Shown here piece after piece: positions 1 to 8,015 of a DNA stretch of 41,100 nt. Source of the DNA: CAZTII01 sp964613305 (GTDB lineage Bacteria; Bacillota_I; Bacilli_A; Erysipelotrichales; Erysipelotrichaceae); the NCBI GenBank assembly GCA_964613305.1, contig CAZTII010000010.1, forward strand, positions 1-41,100, read 5' to 3'. The translations under genes were made by a program, and so were the position numbers. Positions within the stretch are counted from its first letter, which is position 1, and the number at the start of each line of letters is the position of its first letter. Below the pieces are notes generated by a model. It did not search any database. It was not told where the DNA came from and was given only the letters and a program-made list of their open reading frames with translations.

Positions 1-48
1 AATTCATAGCTGTCAATTAGCAAAACCCCAACTTAATCAACAATACCT

Positions 49-71
49 AAAAAAGACGATTTCTCGTCTTT
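49..71 (-). terminator. Terminator of the hydrogenase operon
   Basis: On the minus strand an 8-bp stem (AAAGACGA/TCGTCTTT) with a GAAA loop is followed by a run of T. It overlaps the hydA stop codon, so it should end the whole hydrogenase operon. Positions 1-48 beyond it show no gene. Confidence 0.85.
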
Positions 72-1833
72 AGTCTTCAATTTTAAAACGTGGTTTTCCT
101 GTATAGTGAGTGTGTAGTAATTTATGAGCTAAATGACCACCTGGTTCACCTAAGAAATTTTTATACAATTCTTGAATTTGGGTATTTTCATGAGATTTAC
201 GTTTTTCACAACTTACATCTTCATCATACAATGTTTTTGCACGTAATGTCTTATAATCAAGTGGTTCAAGTCTATTTTTAAATGCTGATGGAATAATTGA
301 TTGACCACCACCATTAATACATCCACCTGGACAACCCATTACTTCAATGAAATGGTATTTAGAAGTTCCATTTTTAATTTGTTCAAGAAGTGGTTTTGTA
401 TTTACCATTGAGCTAACTACCGCAATATTTACATCGATTCCAGCGATGTTTAATGTTGCTTCTTTTACTCCAGCCATACCACGAACTACTTCAAAGTTTA
501 CATCATCTAATGGTTTCTTTTCAAGGATTTCTTTTACTGTTCTAAGGGCAGCTTCCATAACTCCACCAGTTGCACCAAAGATAACACCAGCTCCAGAATA
601 TTCACCAAACATGTCTTGATCAAATTCTTCATTCGGTAAATTATTGAAATCTATACCAAACATTTTAATTAAACGGCCACATTCACGAGTTGTAAGAACC
701 GCATCCACATCCGCTAAGCCATCAACTTTATTTTCTTCACGTACAATTTCAGCTTTTTTCGCTGTACAAGGCATTACCGAAACAACGTAAACATCTTTAG
801 GATCGATTCCTTTTGCTTGAGCATAATATGTCTTTAAAACAGCTCCTAACATCATATGAGGACTCTTACAGCTACTTAAATGACCTAATAGTTCAGGATA
901 TTCAAATTCAATGTAACGAACCCATCCTGGAGAACATGATGTAATCATTGGTAGAGTTCCATTATTTTGAACACGGTGAATAAATTCAGTTCCTTCTTCC
1001 ATAATCGTTAAGTCAGCACCAAAGTTAGTATCGTATACTCGTTCAAAGCCACAACGTCTTAATGCCGCAGCCATTTTACCAGTAACACGTGTTCCTACTG
1101 GATTATCAAATTCTTCTCCAAGAGATGCACGAACGGCAGGAGCTGTTTGGATTAGAACGTGTTTTGTTGGATCATTTAATGCATTAATAACATCATGAAT
1201 GTTTTCTTTTTCCGTTAATGCGCCAACTGGACATACGATAATACATTGTCCACATTGCATACAGTTTACGTCAGCGAATGATTTATCAAATGCTGGTCCA
1301 ACTTTTGTATTGAAACCACGACCATTGAATCCTAATACACCAATTCCTTGGTATGTTTTACATGCGCTGATACAACGTCCACAAAGAACACATTTGCTCG
1401 TATCACGAACGATACCTGGAGCTACTTCATCATATGTTGGCGAAGTATGTTTTCCTTCAAATTTATTTTCACGAATATTTAATTGTTGAGCTAATGTTTG
1501 AAGCTCACAATTTTGATTTCTTTTACAACTTAAACAGTTTTTATTGTGGTTAGACATAATAAGTTCTACAGAATTACGACGTCCTTCCATAACACGTTTT
1601 GTGTTTGTAAAAACTTCCATTCCTTCTACAACTGGATAGTTACAAGAAGCTGCTAAATTACGAACTCCTTTTATTTCAACTAAACAAACTCGACATGCAC
1701 CAGATTTGTTTAAATTTTTAAAATAACATAATGTAGGAATCGATACGCCAGCTTTTAAAGCAGCATCAAGTACTGTTGAACCTGCTTCTACTTGCACAGG
1801 AATAGAGTTTATTTTCAAGTTTACCATTGACAT
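70..1833 (-). CDS. hydA: [FeFe]-hydrogenase catalytic subunit HydA (group A, NADH/ferredoxin-linked)
   Basis: Catalytic subunit of a soluble multimeric [FeFe]-hydrogenase that reduces protons to H2. The 587-residue chain has the full modular layout. An N-terminal [2Fe-2S] domain has Cys36, 47, 50 and 64. A His-Cys3 [4Fe-4S] site has His96 and Cys100, 103 and 109. A two-cluster ferredoxin domain has Cys148/151/154/158 and Cys191/194/197/201. The H-cluster domain has TSCSPGW (Cys300), MPCTAKK (Cys356) and MGCPGGC (Cys501 and Cys505), and all four H-cluster cysteines are present, so it should be active. The C-terminus ends with the LLHTHY motif usual in the NAD-linked type. The start is supported by AGGAGG 8 bases upstream. 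It is the last gene of the operon, 12 bases after hydB. The HydE/F/G maturases are not in the window. Confidence 0.96.
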   Translation of the reverse strand: MSMVNLKINSIPVQVEAGSTVLDAALKAGVSIPTLCYFKNLNKSGACRVCLVEIKGVRNLAASCNYPVVEGMEVFTNTKRVMEGRRNSVELIMSNHNKNCLSCKRNQNCELQTLAQQLNIRENKFEGKHTSPTYDEVAPGIVRDTSKCVLCGRCISACKTYQGIGVLGFNGRGFNTKVGPAFDKSFADVNCMQCGQCIIVCPVGALTEKENIHDVINALNDPTKHVLIQTAPAVRASLGEEFDNPVGTRVTGKMAAALRRCGFERVYDTNFGADLTIMEEGTEFIHRVQNNGTLPMITSCSPGWVRYIEFEYPELLGHLSSCKSPHMMLGAVLKTYYAQAKGIDPKDVYVVSVMPCTAKKAEIVREENKVDGLADVDAVLTTRECGRLIKMFGIDFNNLPNEEFDQDMFGEYSGAGVIFGATGGVMEAALRTVKEILEKKPLDDVNFEVVRGMAGVKEATLNIAGIDVNIAVVSSMVNTKPLLEQIKNGTSKYHFIEVMGCPGGCINGGGQSIIPSAFKNRLEPLDYKTLRAKTLYDEDVSCEKRKSHENTQIQELYKNFLGEPGGHLAHKLLHTHYTGKPRFKIED

Positions 1834-1845
1834 TTCTTTCTCCTC

Positions 1846-3642
1846 CTATCGAATTTCTATTGCCTTAAATCGACATGCTGACATACAAGCACCACATTTG
1901 ATACATTTTGTTGTATCAATTTTGTATACTTCTTTACCAGGAACGCCACTAATCGCATCAACTGGACATTGTTTAGCACATAAACTACATTTCTTACATG
2001 CTTCAGGAATAACATGGTATTCAAGCAATGCTTTACATACACCAGCAGGACATTTTTTGTCTACGATATGAGCAATATACTCATCTCTAAATTGAGCGAT
2101 TGTTGATAACACTGGATTAGCCGCTGTTTGACCTAAACCACATAATGCCGTTTCTTTAATACGTTGGCCAAGCTCTTCCATTTCATCAAGCATTTCAAGG
2201 GTACCACGACCTTCACAAATCTCAATTAACATTTCTAATAAACGTTTTGTACCAACACGACATGGTGTACATTTACCACATGATTCATCTACGATAAAGT
2301 CCATATAGAAACGAGCAACGTCCACCATACAGTTATCTTCATCAAGAACGATCATACCACCAGATCCCATCATTGAACCAAGTTTTACAAGGTTATCAAA
2401 ATCGATTGGTGTATCTAAGTCTTTTTCCGTTAAACATCCACCTGATGGACCACCAGTTTGAACCGCTTTAAAGTTTTTATTGTTTGGACATCCGCCACCA
2501 ATTTCATAGATAACATCACGTAATGTTGTACCCATTGGAATTTCTACTAAACCAGTGTTGGTAATTTTTCCACCTAAAGCAAATACTTTCGTTCCTTTTG
2601 ATTTTTCTGTACCCATACTTGCAAACCAAGCAGAACCTTTTAATATAATTTGTGGAACGTTCGCTAAAGTTTCTACGTTATTAATAATGGTTGGTTTACC
2701 CCAAACACCACTTACTGCCGGGAATGGTGGTTTTGATACTGGCATACCACGTTTTCCTTCAATCGACATAATTAGGGCTGTTTCTTCACCACAAACGAAA
2801 GCTCCAGCTCCTAAACGAACTTCAATGTCAAAGGCAAAACCAGTTCCTAAAATATCATTACCTAATAAACCTAATGCATGAGCTTCATTCAATGCTTTTT
2901 CAAAACGACTTACCGCAATTGGATATTCCGCACGAACATACACATAACCATAGTTTGCACCAATCGCATAACCTGCGATTGCCATTGCTTCAATAATCGC
3001 ATGTGGATCCCCTTCAAGAATAGAACGGTCCATAAATGCTCCTGGATCGCCTTCATCCGCATTACAGATAACGTATTTTTGACCTTTTGGCTGATCTGCC
3101 GCAAATTGCCATTTAATACCAGTAGGGAAACCTCCGCCTCCTCTACCACGTAATCCTGATTTTTTCATTTCATCGATTACTTCTTGTGGTGTCATTTCAG
3201 TAAGAGCTTTACCTAAGCCTAAATAACCATCCATCGCAATGTATTCTTGAATATCTTCAGGATTAATGTTTCCACAATTTTTTAAGGCAATACGTTTTTG
3301 TTTTGCATAAAAACGAATTTTATCAATTTCAAAGATTTTCTCTTTAGTTTTTTCGTCAATATCACTTAATTCAATACGTTTAACTGGACGACCTTTTAAT
3401 AAGTGTTCGCTAATAATTTCTTCTACATCTTCCACTGTAACGTGGTTATAGAATACTTTATCTGGATGAACCGCAATGATAGGTCCTTTTTGACACAAAC
3501 CAAAACATCCTGTTTTTAAAACTTTAACTTCATTTTCAAGACCATATTTTGGTAATAATTCTTTAAAGCGTTCAATAATTAACGATGAGTTTGAAGAAGT
3601 ACAGCCTGTACCTGCACACACTAATACATGTATTCTTTCCAT
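1846..3642 (-). CDS. hydB: Hydrogenase NADH-binding flavoprotein subunit HydB (NuoF-like)
   Basis: FMN- and NADH-binding subunit that passes electrons between NADH, ferredoxin and HydA; HydABC of this type can be electron-bifurcating. The 598 residues contain a thioredoxin-like [2Fe-2S] domain (Cys9, 14, 46, 50), a NuoF flavin/NADH core with the GRGGGGFPTG glycine-rich loop (166-175), a SLBB region, and a NuoF [4Fe-4S] site, CGKCTPC (Cys455/458/461) with Cys501. The C-terminus is an added two-cluster ferredoxin domain (Cys549/552/555/559 and Cys580/583/586/590). That extra domain separates HydB from complex I NuoF. Start ATG at 3642 follows AAGGA. It lies between the HydD-like gene and hydA with short gaps. 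Whether this complex bifurcates cannot be read from sequence alone. Confidence 0.95.
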   Translation of the reverse strand: MERIHVLVCAGTGCTSSNSSLIIERFKELLPKYGLENEVKVLKTGCFGLCQKGPIIAVHPDKVFYNHVTVEDVEEIISEHLLKGRPVKRIELSDIDEKTKEKIFEIDKIRFYAKQKRIALKNCGNINPEDIQEYIAMDGYLGLGKALTEMTPQEVIDEMKKSGLRGRGGGGFPTGIKWQFAADQPKGQKYVICNADEGDPGAFMDRSILEGDPHAIIEAMAIAGYAIGANYGYVYVRAEYPIAVSRFEKALNEAHALGLLGNDILGTGFAFDIEVRLGAGAFVCGEETALIMSIEGKRGMPVSKPPFPAVSGVWGKPTIINNVETLANVPQIILKGSAWFASMGTEKSKGTKVFALGGKITNTGLVEIPMGTTLRDVIYEIGGGCPNNKNFKAVQTGGPSGGCLTEKDLDTPIDFDNLVKLGSMMGSGGMIVLDEDNCMVDVARFYMDFIVDESCGKCTPCRVGTKRLLEMLIEICEGRGTLEMLDEMEELGQRIKETALCGLGQTAANPVLSTIAQFRDEYIAHIVDKKCPAGVCKALLEYHVIPEACKKCSLCAKQCPVDAISGVPGKEVYKIDTTKCIKCGACMSACRFKAIEIR

Positions 3643-3650
3643 ACTTATCC

Positions 3651-4013
3651 TTATTTCACGCTATTGATTGTGTAAGCTTCAAGAATATTTCCTTTTCCAA
3701 CATGCTCAGCTAATATTTCAGCTGCCATATCTGCATTTACACGAATATACGTTACTTTTTTCCCTTCTTTATCAAAAATTTCGACAATTGGTTCATATAC
3801 ACATAAACCGATACATCCTGTTTGTGTTACTGTACATGGATAGTTGTTTTTTGATGTTTCTTCGACTAAACGATTTAGCACCGGTCTTGCCCCAGATGCG
3901 ATACCACACGTTGCCATACCTACGACAACACGGTACTCTTTGTCACCTTCACGCATTTCTACTTTTTTCAAAGCAGCATCGCGCATTTTCTTTAATTCAT
4001 CTAAGCTCTTCAT
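3651..4013 (-). CDS. Small thioredoxin-like [2Fe-2S] protein of the hydrogenase operon (HydD/HndB-like)
   Basis: A 120-residue (2Fe-2S) ferredoxin-type protein like those found beside hydB in many clostridial hydrogenase operons (HydD, HndB). It has ATCGIASGARP (Cys36) and a later TGCIGLC pair (Cys67, Cys71), with Cys60 as a possible fourth ligand. It is presumably an electron carrier or accessory subunit of the hydrogenase. The open frame extends upstream to 4100, but the start at 4013 is preferred: GGAGGA lies 6-7 bases upstream, the homologous domain begins here, and the longer form would run deep into the preceding gene. It still overlaps the ATPase gene by 17 bases, which suggests translational coupling. 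Confidence 0.85.
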   Translation of the reverse strand: MKSLDELKKMRDAALKKVEMREGDKEYRVVVGMATCGIASGARPVLNRLVEETSKNNYPCTVTQTGCIGLCVYEPIVEIFDKEGKKVTYIRVNADMAAEILAEHVGKGNILEAYTINSVK

Positions 4014-4560
4014 GCTTATCCTCCTTCGCTTGTTGTATATGTTCATTAATATATTCTTTAATCCAAAGTAAAATCGCACTATCCTGCATACTTGCCCCAT
4101 CTAATACGTCTTTAATTTCTTTGGATGTGAAGATAAATTCAGTTTTACTTAAAAATGTTAACCTATAATTGATACTATCATTGTTACTAATAGCAAACAT
4201 CATTAGTTCACCAATATTCCCTAAAGGTGGTAAATCCCAATGATCAAGTTGTAAGGTTGCTTCAATCGTTGTACCTACGCCTACTTCTGATTCAAGATGA
4301 AAGCTACCATTACATACATCACATAATCCTTTAAAAAAGGATAAACCTAAACCAATTTTTCTCGTTTTTCGTGATGTTACAAAAGGATCTATTACTTTCT
4401 TTTTAATATCGTCACTCATACCACAACCATTATCGACTACTTGTAATAGTAATATATTGTTTGTATGATTTTCTTCAATGGTAATATCAATATCAGTTGC
4501 CTTGGCACTAATACTATTCATCACTATTTCTAGTAGATGCATTGCTACATCTTGCATCAT
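3997..4560 (-). CDS. Histidine-kinase-type ATPase domain protein of the hydrogenase operon
   Basis: A 187-residue stand-alone GHKL ATPase domain. The N box (about MHLLEIVMNSISAKA), G1 box (VDNGCGM) and G2 region (KTRKIGLGLSFFK, then GVGTTIEA) are visible. There is no sensor or phospho-acceptor domain, so it is not a full histidine kinase. Such proteins occur with PHP and HsfB-like proteins in clostridial hydrogenase clusters and are assumed to have a signalling role; the substrate is unknown. The start at 4560 is chosen because GGGGGA stands 8 bases upstream and the ATG overlaps the PHP gene's TGA as ATGA. A TTG at 4575 would be the only longer alternative. Confidence 0.8.
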   Translation of the reverse strand: MMQDVAMHLLEIVMNSISAKATDIDITIEENHTNNILLLQVVDNGCGMSDDIKKKVIDPFVTSRKTRKIGLGLSFFKGLCDVCNGSFHLESEVGVGTTIEATLQLDHWDLPPLGNIGELMMFAISNNDSINYRLTFLSKTEFIFTSKEIKDVLDGASMQDSAILLWIKEYINEHIQQAKEDKHEELR

Positions 4561-5249
4561 AAACAATTCCCCCAAAATTTCTCAATGTCTTTTTCTTTTA
4601 AGAAAAAAGTAGCTTCATTGATATCAATGAGTTGATGAGCATCCGAATTAAAGAAATATACCGTATCAATCCAAGGATACATTGATTTAATTTTTTCTTT
4701 TTCACTAAAATCTTTTAGTTCTAATCCATCAAACTTACATGTCTTTGGAATAAAACCTAATTGATGGGTAATACTATTCGCTCGATCAAACACATGAGCT
4801 AAAACAGCTTTTCCACGACATTGATGAATTTGTTCAATGCATTGTTCTAAGGTTGCGTTGATTGACGATAATAATAAGTATTCTTCATGTTCAATGACTT
4901 CATCATTTTCGTTTACGATGAGTTGATTACCAAAATAATCCGGTTTATTAGCCACTTTTTGTAAATGTCGATCAATCCATGGTTGCATAGCTAATGCATC
5001 CGATAAATGACTAAAATACGCTAATACATGCACTTCTTCAATCGTTTGAAGTTCAATTCCATACCACCCTTTTATATCGTACTTTTTTAAAAGGGCATCG
5101 AAACATGGTAGATTTTTCGTTGAATTGTGATCAGTAATCGCAATCAAGGATAATTCTTTTAATAATGCCATTTGAATAATGTTATTAATCGTCATGGAAT
5201 CATCCGAACATGGTGATAAACAACTATGAATATGAAGATCGGCAAACAT
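4557..5249 (-). CDS. PHP-domain metallo-hydrolase of the hydrogenase operon
   Basis: A 230-residue PHP-domain protein, predicted metal-dependent phosphoesterase. Visible metal-binding motifs are HIHSCLSPCS near the N-terminus (HxH), AITDHNS, GIELQTIEEVHVLAYF, an internal VLAHVFDRA and a C-terminal NSDAH. The substrate is unknown. In clostridial hydrogenase operons a PHP protein is a regular neighbour of the DRTGG and ATPase proteins; a role in making or breaking a phosphorylated signal is possible but is inference. It starts directly after the DRTGG gene's stop and overlaps the next gene by 4 bases. Confidence 0.82.
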   Translation of the reverse strand: MFADLHIHSCLSPCSDDSMTINNIIQMALLKELSLIAITDHNSTKNLPCFDALLKKYDIKGWYGIELQTIEEVHVLAYFSHLSDALAMQPWIDRHLQKVANKPDYFGNQLIVNENDEVIEHEEYLLLSSINATLEQCIEQIHQCRGKAVLAHVFDRANSITHQLGFIPKTCKFDGLELKDFSEKEKIKSMYPWIDTVYFFNSDAHQLIDINEATFFLKEKDIEKFWGNCL

Positions 5250-5582
5250 CTATAAACCTAAGTTAACCATTATTTTACACGTTTTGTAAGCACTACAACG
5301 TGACAATAAAATCGCAACATTTTCGTCATTAGCTTTTTCGATTGTTTCATCACTAATTGGTGCGTTATCCGCTAAAATAATACAACTAAACTCTCTTAAT
5401 ACGGCAACCGCAATAACATTTAAGTGTCCTTGAACCGTAATCCAAGCACTACTTGGTTCACCATTACCCATTACCCAACTAAGTAAATCACCAACAAAGA
5501 CACCTTCAACTTCTTTATTCGTGGTACTTTCTTTTGTAACAATGCTAAAACCCGTTGCTTTGACGATATCACTTACTTTCAT
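5250..5582 (-). CDS. DRTGG-domain protein (second copy in the hydrogenase operon)
   Basis: A 110-residue protein of the DRTGG fold, a small regulatory domain also found with CBS domains and in phosphotransacetylases. It begins MKVSDIVKATGF and contains a GVFVGDLLSWVMG segment and an AWITVQGHLNVIAVAVL strand; the literal DRTGG sequence is not conserved. It has no catalytic motif and probably binds a small ligand or a partner. The ATG at 5582 is preferred over a GTG at 5591 because AGGTG lies 6 bases upstream. It overlaps the HsfB-like gene by 14 bases and abuts the PHP gene. A paralogue lies at 7168-7527. Confidence 0.75.
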   Translation of the reverse strand: MKVSDIVKATGFSIVTKESTTNKEVEGVFVGDLLSWVMGNGEPSSAWITVQGHLNVIAVAVLREFSCIILADNAPISDETIEKANDENVAILLSRCSAYKTCKIMVNLGL

Positions 5583-6765
5583 CGTTATCACCTACTTCCA
5601 TAGCATTTAAAATACGACATGCTGATAATGATTGTTTTCCCATAGCGATTTGTTCAGCAACAATGCGACAACTAGGATAACCACAAGCACCACAGTCATA
5701 ACCAGGTAACTTTTCTAATTGTTCATTCACCTTGTTAAAAAAGATAAAACGCTCTTTAAATCGCCCTAATTCTTTTGTTTTATTAATAATACACAAACCA
5801 TATAATTCTTCTAACGGTAGTGTCGCAATTTCTTTGTCTTTTACTGGACATAATTCCTGAATGTTTGTTTTCATGATGTAACTATTACCCCACAATAAAC
5901 TACCGCCTAAACAGCCGTTAAAACAAGGAAATAACATGATGCAACAAAATTCACTCAGTTGATTAAATTCAGCTAATTCTAAAATATGCATTACTTTATC
6001 AAAACCATCCGCAACTAAGATATCATCACGATGCATCATCATAGAAGGATTGACACTTTGAAGTCCTTCTCGATTAAAACATGTTTCCATCTTACCTTTT
6101 TTGAAATTAGCTTTTATTTTCGGAAAAATATCGACAATAGATAATGCATGATCAACTTCAAAGCTTTGGTCACCGTAAGGATACTTCGCAAGATGTAATT
6201 TAGAAACACACTCACAACAATTAAAGATACCAACTCGTCCTTTATCAGACAATCGTTTTCTTATTGTTTTAGCCGCAATTTCACTAGGATACTCTAGTGG
6301 CATTAAATGCGGTAATAACGTAGGATATTTGATTGCTAATAACTCATTAATTACAGGACAAAACGAAGAAATAAAGCTATTTCCCTTTTGCGCTCTTGAT
6401 AACTCAATGGTTTCTAAGTATACTTGACCTTCTATGTCCGTAATATCGACTACTTCATCAAAACCAAGGCACTTTATCGCGTAAAACAATTCTTGTGCTT
6501 CTTCTTGATTTTTACAGTCGCTAATAAGTGCAGAAGGAACGATACATACCGTATAATCATAGTTTGCGATATCATATAAGGTACTTCCCTTTGCTTGTAA
6601 TCCTTGATGGTAACATGACGATAAACATTTACCACAATTTGTACATTTTTCATGATCAATGACAACACGTGAATTTACTATTGTAATAGCTTCCGTTGGA
6701 CAAATCTTTAAACATTTCATGCACTTACTGCATTTTTCCAACGTATAGCTAATCACTGATTTCAT
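5569..6765 (-). CDS. HsfB-like iron-sulfur protein, degenerate [FeFe]-hydrogenase-like sensor
   Basis: 398 residues. The N-terminal ferredoxin domain has two [4Fe-4S] sites (Cys12/15/18/22 and Cys41/44/47/51). The middle resembles the large-subunit domain of iron hydrogenases. The C-terminal DCGACGYPSC motif with a later Cys suggests a further [4Fe-4S] cluster. The H-cluster loops are changed: SSFCPVINE and FNCCEC stand where HydA has TSCSPGW and MPCTAKK, and FPCFNGCLGG replaces MGCPGGC. A catalytic H-cluster is therefore unlikely, and a redox- or H2-sensing role is more plausible, as proposed for HsfB-type proteins. It overlaps its neighbours on both sides (4 and 14 bases), so it is translated as part of the hydrogenase operon. 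Confidence 0.82.
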   Translation of the reverse strand: MKSVISYTLEKCSKCMKCLKICPTEAITIVNSRVVIDHEKCTNCGKCLSSCYHQGLQAKGSTLYDIANYDYTVCIVPSALISDCKNQEEAQELFYAIKCLGFDEVVDITDIEGQVYLETIELSRAQKGNSFISSFCPVINELLAIKYPTLLPHLMPLEYPSEIAAKTIRKRLSDKGRVGIFNCCECVSKLHLAKYPYGDQSFEVDHALSIVDIFPKIKANFKKGKMETCFNREGLQSVNPSMMMHRDDILVADGFDKVMHILELAEFNQLSEFCCIMLFPCFNGCLGGSLLWGNSYIMKTNIQELCPVKDKEIATLPLEELYGLCIINKTKELGRFKERFIFFNKVNEQLEKLPGYDCGACGYPSCRIVAEQIAMGKQSLSACRILNAMEVGDNDESK

Positions 6766-7175
6766 AGGTTAAATCCAATTGTAAGTATCGTACCTGCTGG
6801 GGAAGATTCAATATTAAAGTTATCCGAAACTCGCTTTATATTAAATAGTCCCATGCCAGCACCAAAGCCCATTTGTCGCGCTTTGTCACTCGCTGTTGAA
6901 TAACCAGGTGTCATTGCTTTTTCAATGTCCAAAATACCTGGGCCAACATCATTAAATACGATAGACAAATACCCTTCATCATTTAATAATAAGGTAATCT
7001 TTCCTCCATAAGCATGAATTAACATGTTAATTTCACTTTCATAACTTGCTACAGCTACTCGACGTAAAACATCAGAGGAAATACCTAACTGCTGTAATAA
7101 TTGCTTAATTTGACTCGATATTAAACCAGCGCTTGCAAAATCATCTTTTTCGACCGTATATTCCTTTTTAAGCAC
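6762..7175 (-). CDS. RsbW/SpoIIAB-like serine kinase-type ATPase
   Basis: A 137-residue single-domain GHKL ATPase of the anti-sigma factor kinase type. N box ASYESEINMLIHAYGG, G1 box FNDVGPGI and G2 region GFGAGMGLFNIKRVSD are clear. Family members phosphorylate STAS-domain antagonists or hold sigma factors, but no STAS or sigma gene lies nearby, so the target is unknown. The neighbouring DRTGG proteins are possible partners (inference). The start is GTG at 7175 with no good ribosome site, consistent with coupling to the upstream gene, which it overlaps by 8 bases. It overlaps the HsfB-like gene as ATGA. Confidence 0.82.
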   Translation of the reverse strand: MLKKEYTVEKDDFASAGLISSQIKQLLQQLGISSDVLRRVAVASYESEINMLIHAYGGKITLLLNDEGYLSIVFNDVGPGILDIEKAMTPGYSTASDKARQMGFGAGMGLFNIKRVSDNFNIESSPAGTILTIGFNL

Positions 7176-7527
7176 AGGGTTTCATTCTTCCTTGATAAAG
7201 GATACCGCACGCTTCAAACATTTTATAATCAGTCGAAAGGATAGTAATATTTTTTGCTTTAGCAACCATTAATGATTCCTCATCCATCTGTTTGCCACGC
7301 ACTAATATAATCAACGATAAATCAAGCATTTCCGCTGTACGAATGCTTTGAACATTCGCCAAGCCGGTTATTAATACAGTTGCTTCCGTTTTTGCATCAA
7401 TCATCACTAAGGCATCACTCATTAAATCACTCGCAAAACCATAATAATATTCTTGTTCTAACCATCTCTCATCATAGACACTCAAAGGTTTAGCCTTTAA
7501 TAGTTCGATGATTTCTTTAGCTAGCAT
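7168..7527 (-). CDS. DRTGG-domain protein (first copy in the hydrogenase operon)
   Basis: A 119-residue protein resembling the DRTGG-domain proteins that follow hydC in clostridial hydrogenase operons. Mixed alpha/beta pattern: N-terminal helix MLAKEIIELLKAK, strand ATVLITGLANVQSIRTAEML, then LSLIILVRGK, and a final ITILSTDYKMFEACGILY. No metal site, signal peptide or membrane segment is visible. It probably acts as a ligand-binding or adaptor domain. It overlaps hydC by 7 bases and the ATPase gene by 8. It is related in layout to the 110-residue copy at 5250-5582; the two may pair with the two different ATPases. Confidence 0.72.
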   Translation of the reverse strand: MLAKEIIELLKAKPLSVYDERWLEQEYYYGFASDLMSDALVMIDAKTEATVLITGLANVQSIRTAEMLDLSLIILVRGKQMDEESLMVAKAKNITILSTDYKMFEACGILYQGRMKPCA

Positions 7528-8015
7528 ACAGCTTTTTCTTGTTGAATTAATTCATTGATAACATCATAAACATGAGTGTGTTGATCAGCATTGCCATACA
7601 CTTTATCATCAATAACAACCACTGGCGCTAAACCACATGCACCAATACAACGAGTCGCATCCAATGAAAACATTCCATCAGCACTAGTGCCATTTATTGG
7701 TGAACCAGTCATTTCTTTAATTTTTTCTACAATCTTTTGTGCACCCTTTACATAACAAGCAGTTCCCATACATACGTTAATAATATGTTTGCCTTTAGGT
7801 TCTGTTGTAAACTGTGCATAAAAAGTTACTACTCCATACACTTCCGCAACTGATGTATTTGCCGCTTGGGCAATTTGCTCCATTGCATAAAAAGGTATGT
7901 ACCCTAGTTCATGTTGCACATCATGCAACATAAGTTTAGTTGGACCGGGCCGACCACGATGTTTTTCTACAATTTCTGTAATTTTCTTCTTTGCCGCGAC
8001 ATTTAGCTTTTCCAT
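7521..8015 (-). CDS. hydC: Hydrogenase subunit HydC (NuoE-like [2Fe-2S] protein)
   Basis: A 164-residue NuoE-family subunit carrying one thioredoxin-fold [2Fe-2S] cluster, the third core subunit of the NAD-linked hydrogenase HydABC. Ligands are Cys82 and Cys87 (CMGTACYVKGA) and Cys123 and Cys127 (CIGACGLAP). The segment VAEVYGVVTFYAQF is typical of NuoE. AAGGAGG lies 8 bases before the ATG at 8015, inside the end of the ABC permease gene, which it overlaps by 13 bases. Although far from hydB and hydA, it is in the same gapless operon. Confidence 0.94.
   Translation of the reverse strand: MEKLNVAAKKKITEIVEKHRGRPGPTKLMLHDVQHELGYIPFYAMEQIAQAANTSVAEVYGVVTFYAQFTTEPKGKHIINVCMGTACYVKGAQKIVEKIKEMTGSPINGTSADGMFSLDATRCIGACGLAPVVVIDDKVYGNADQHTHVYDVINELIQQEKAVC

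Noticed and set aside
5569..6765. A second catalytic hydrogenase
   Set aside because: The H-cluster loops are degenerate compared with HydA in the same operon.
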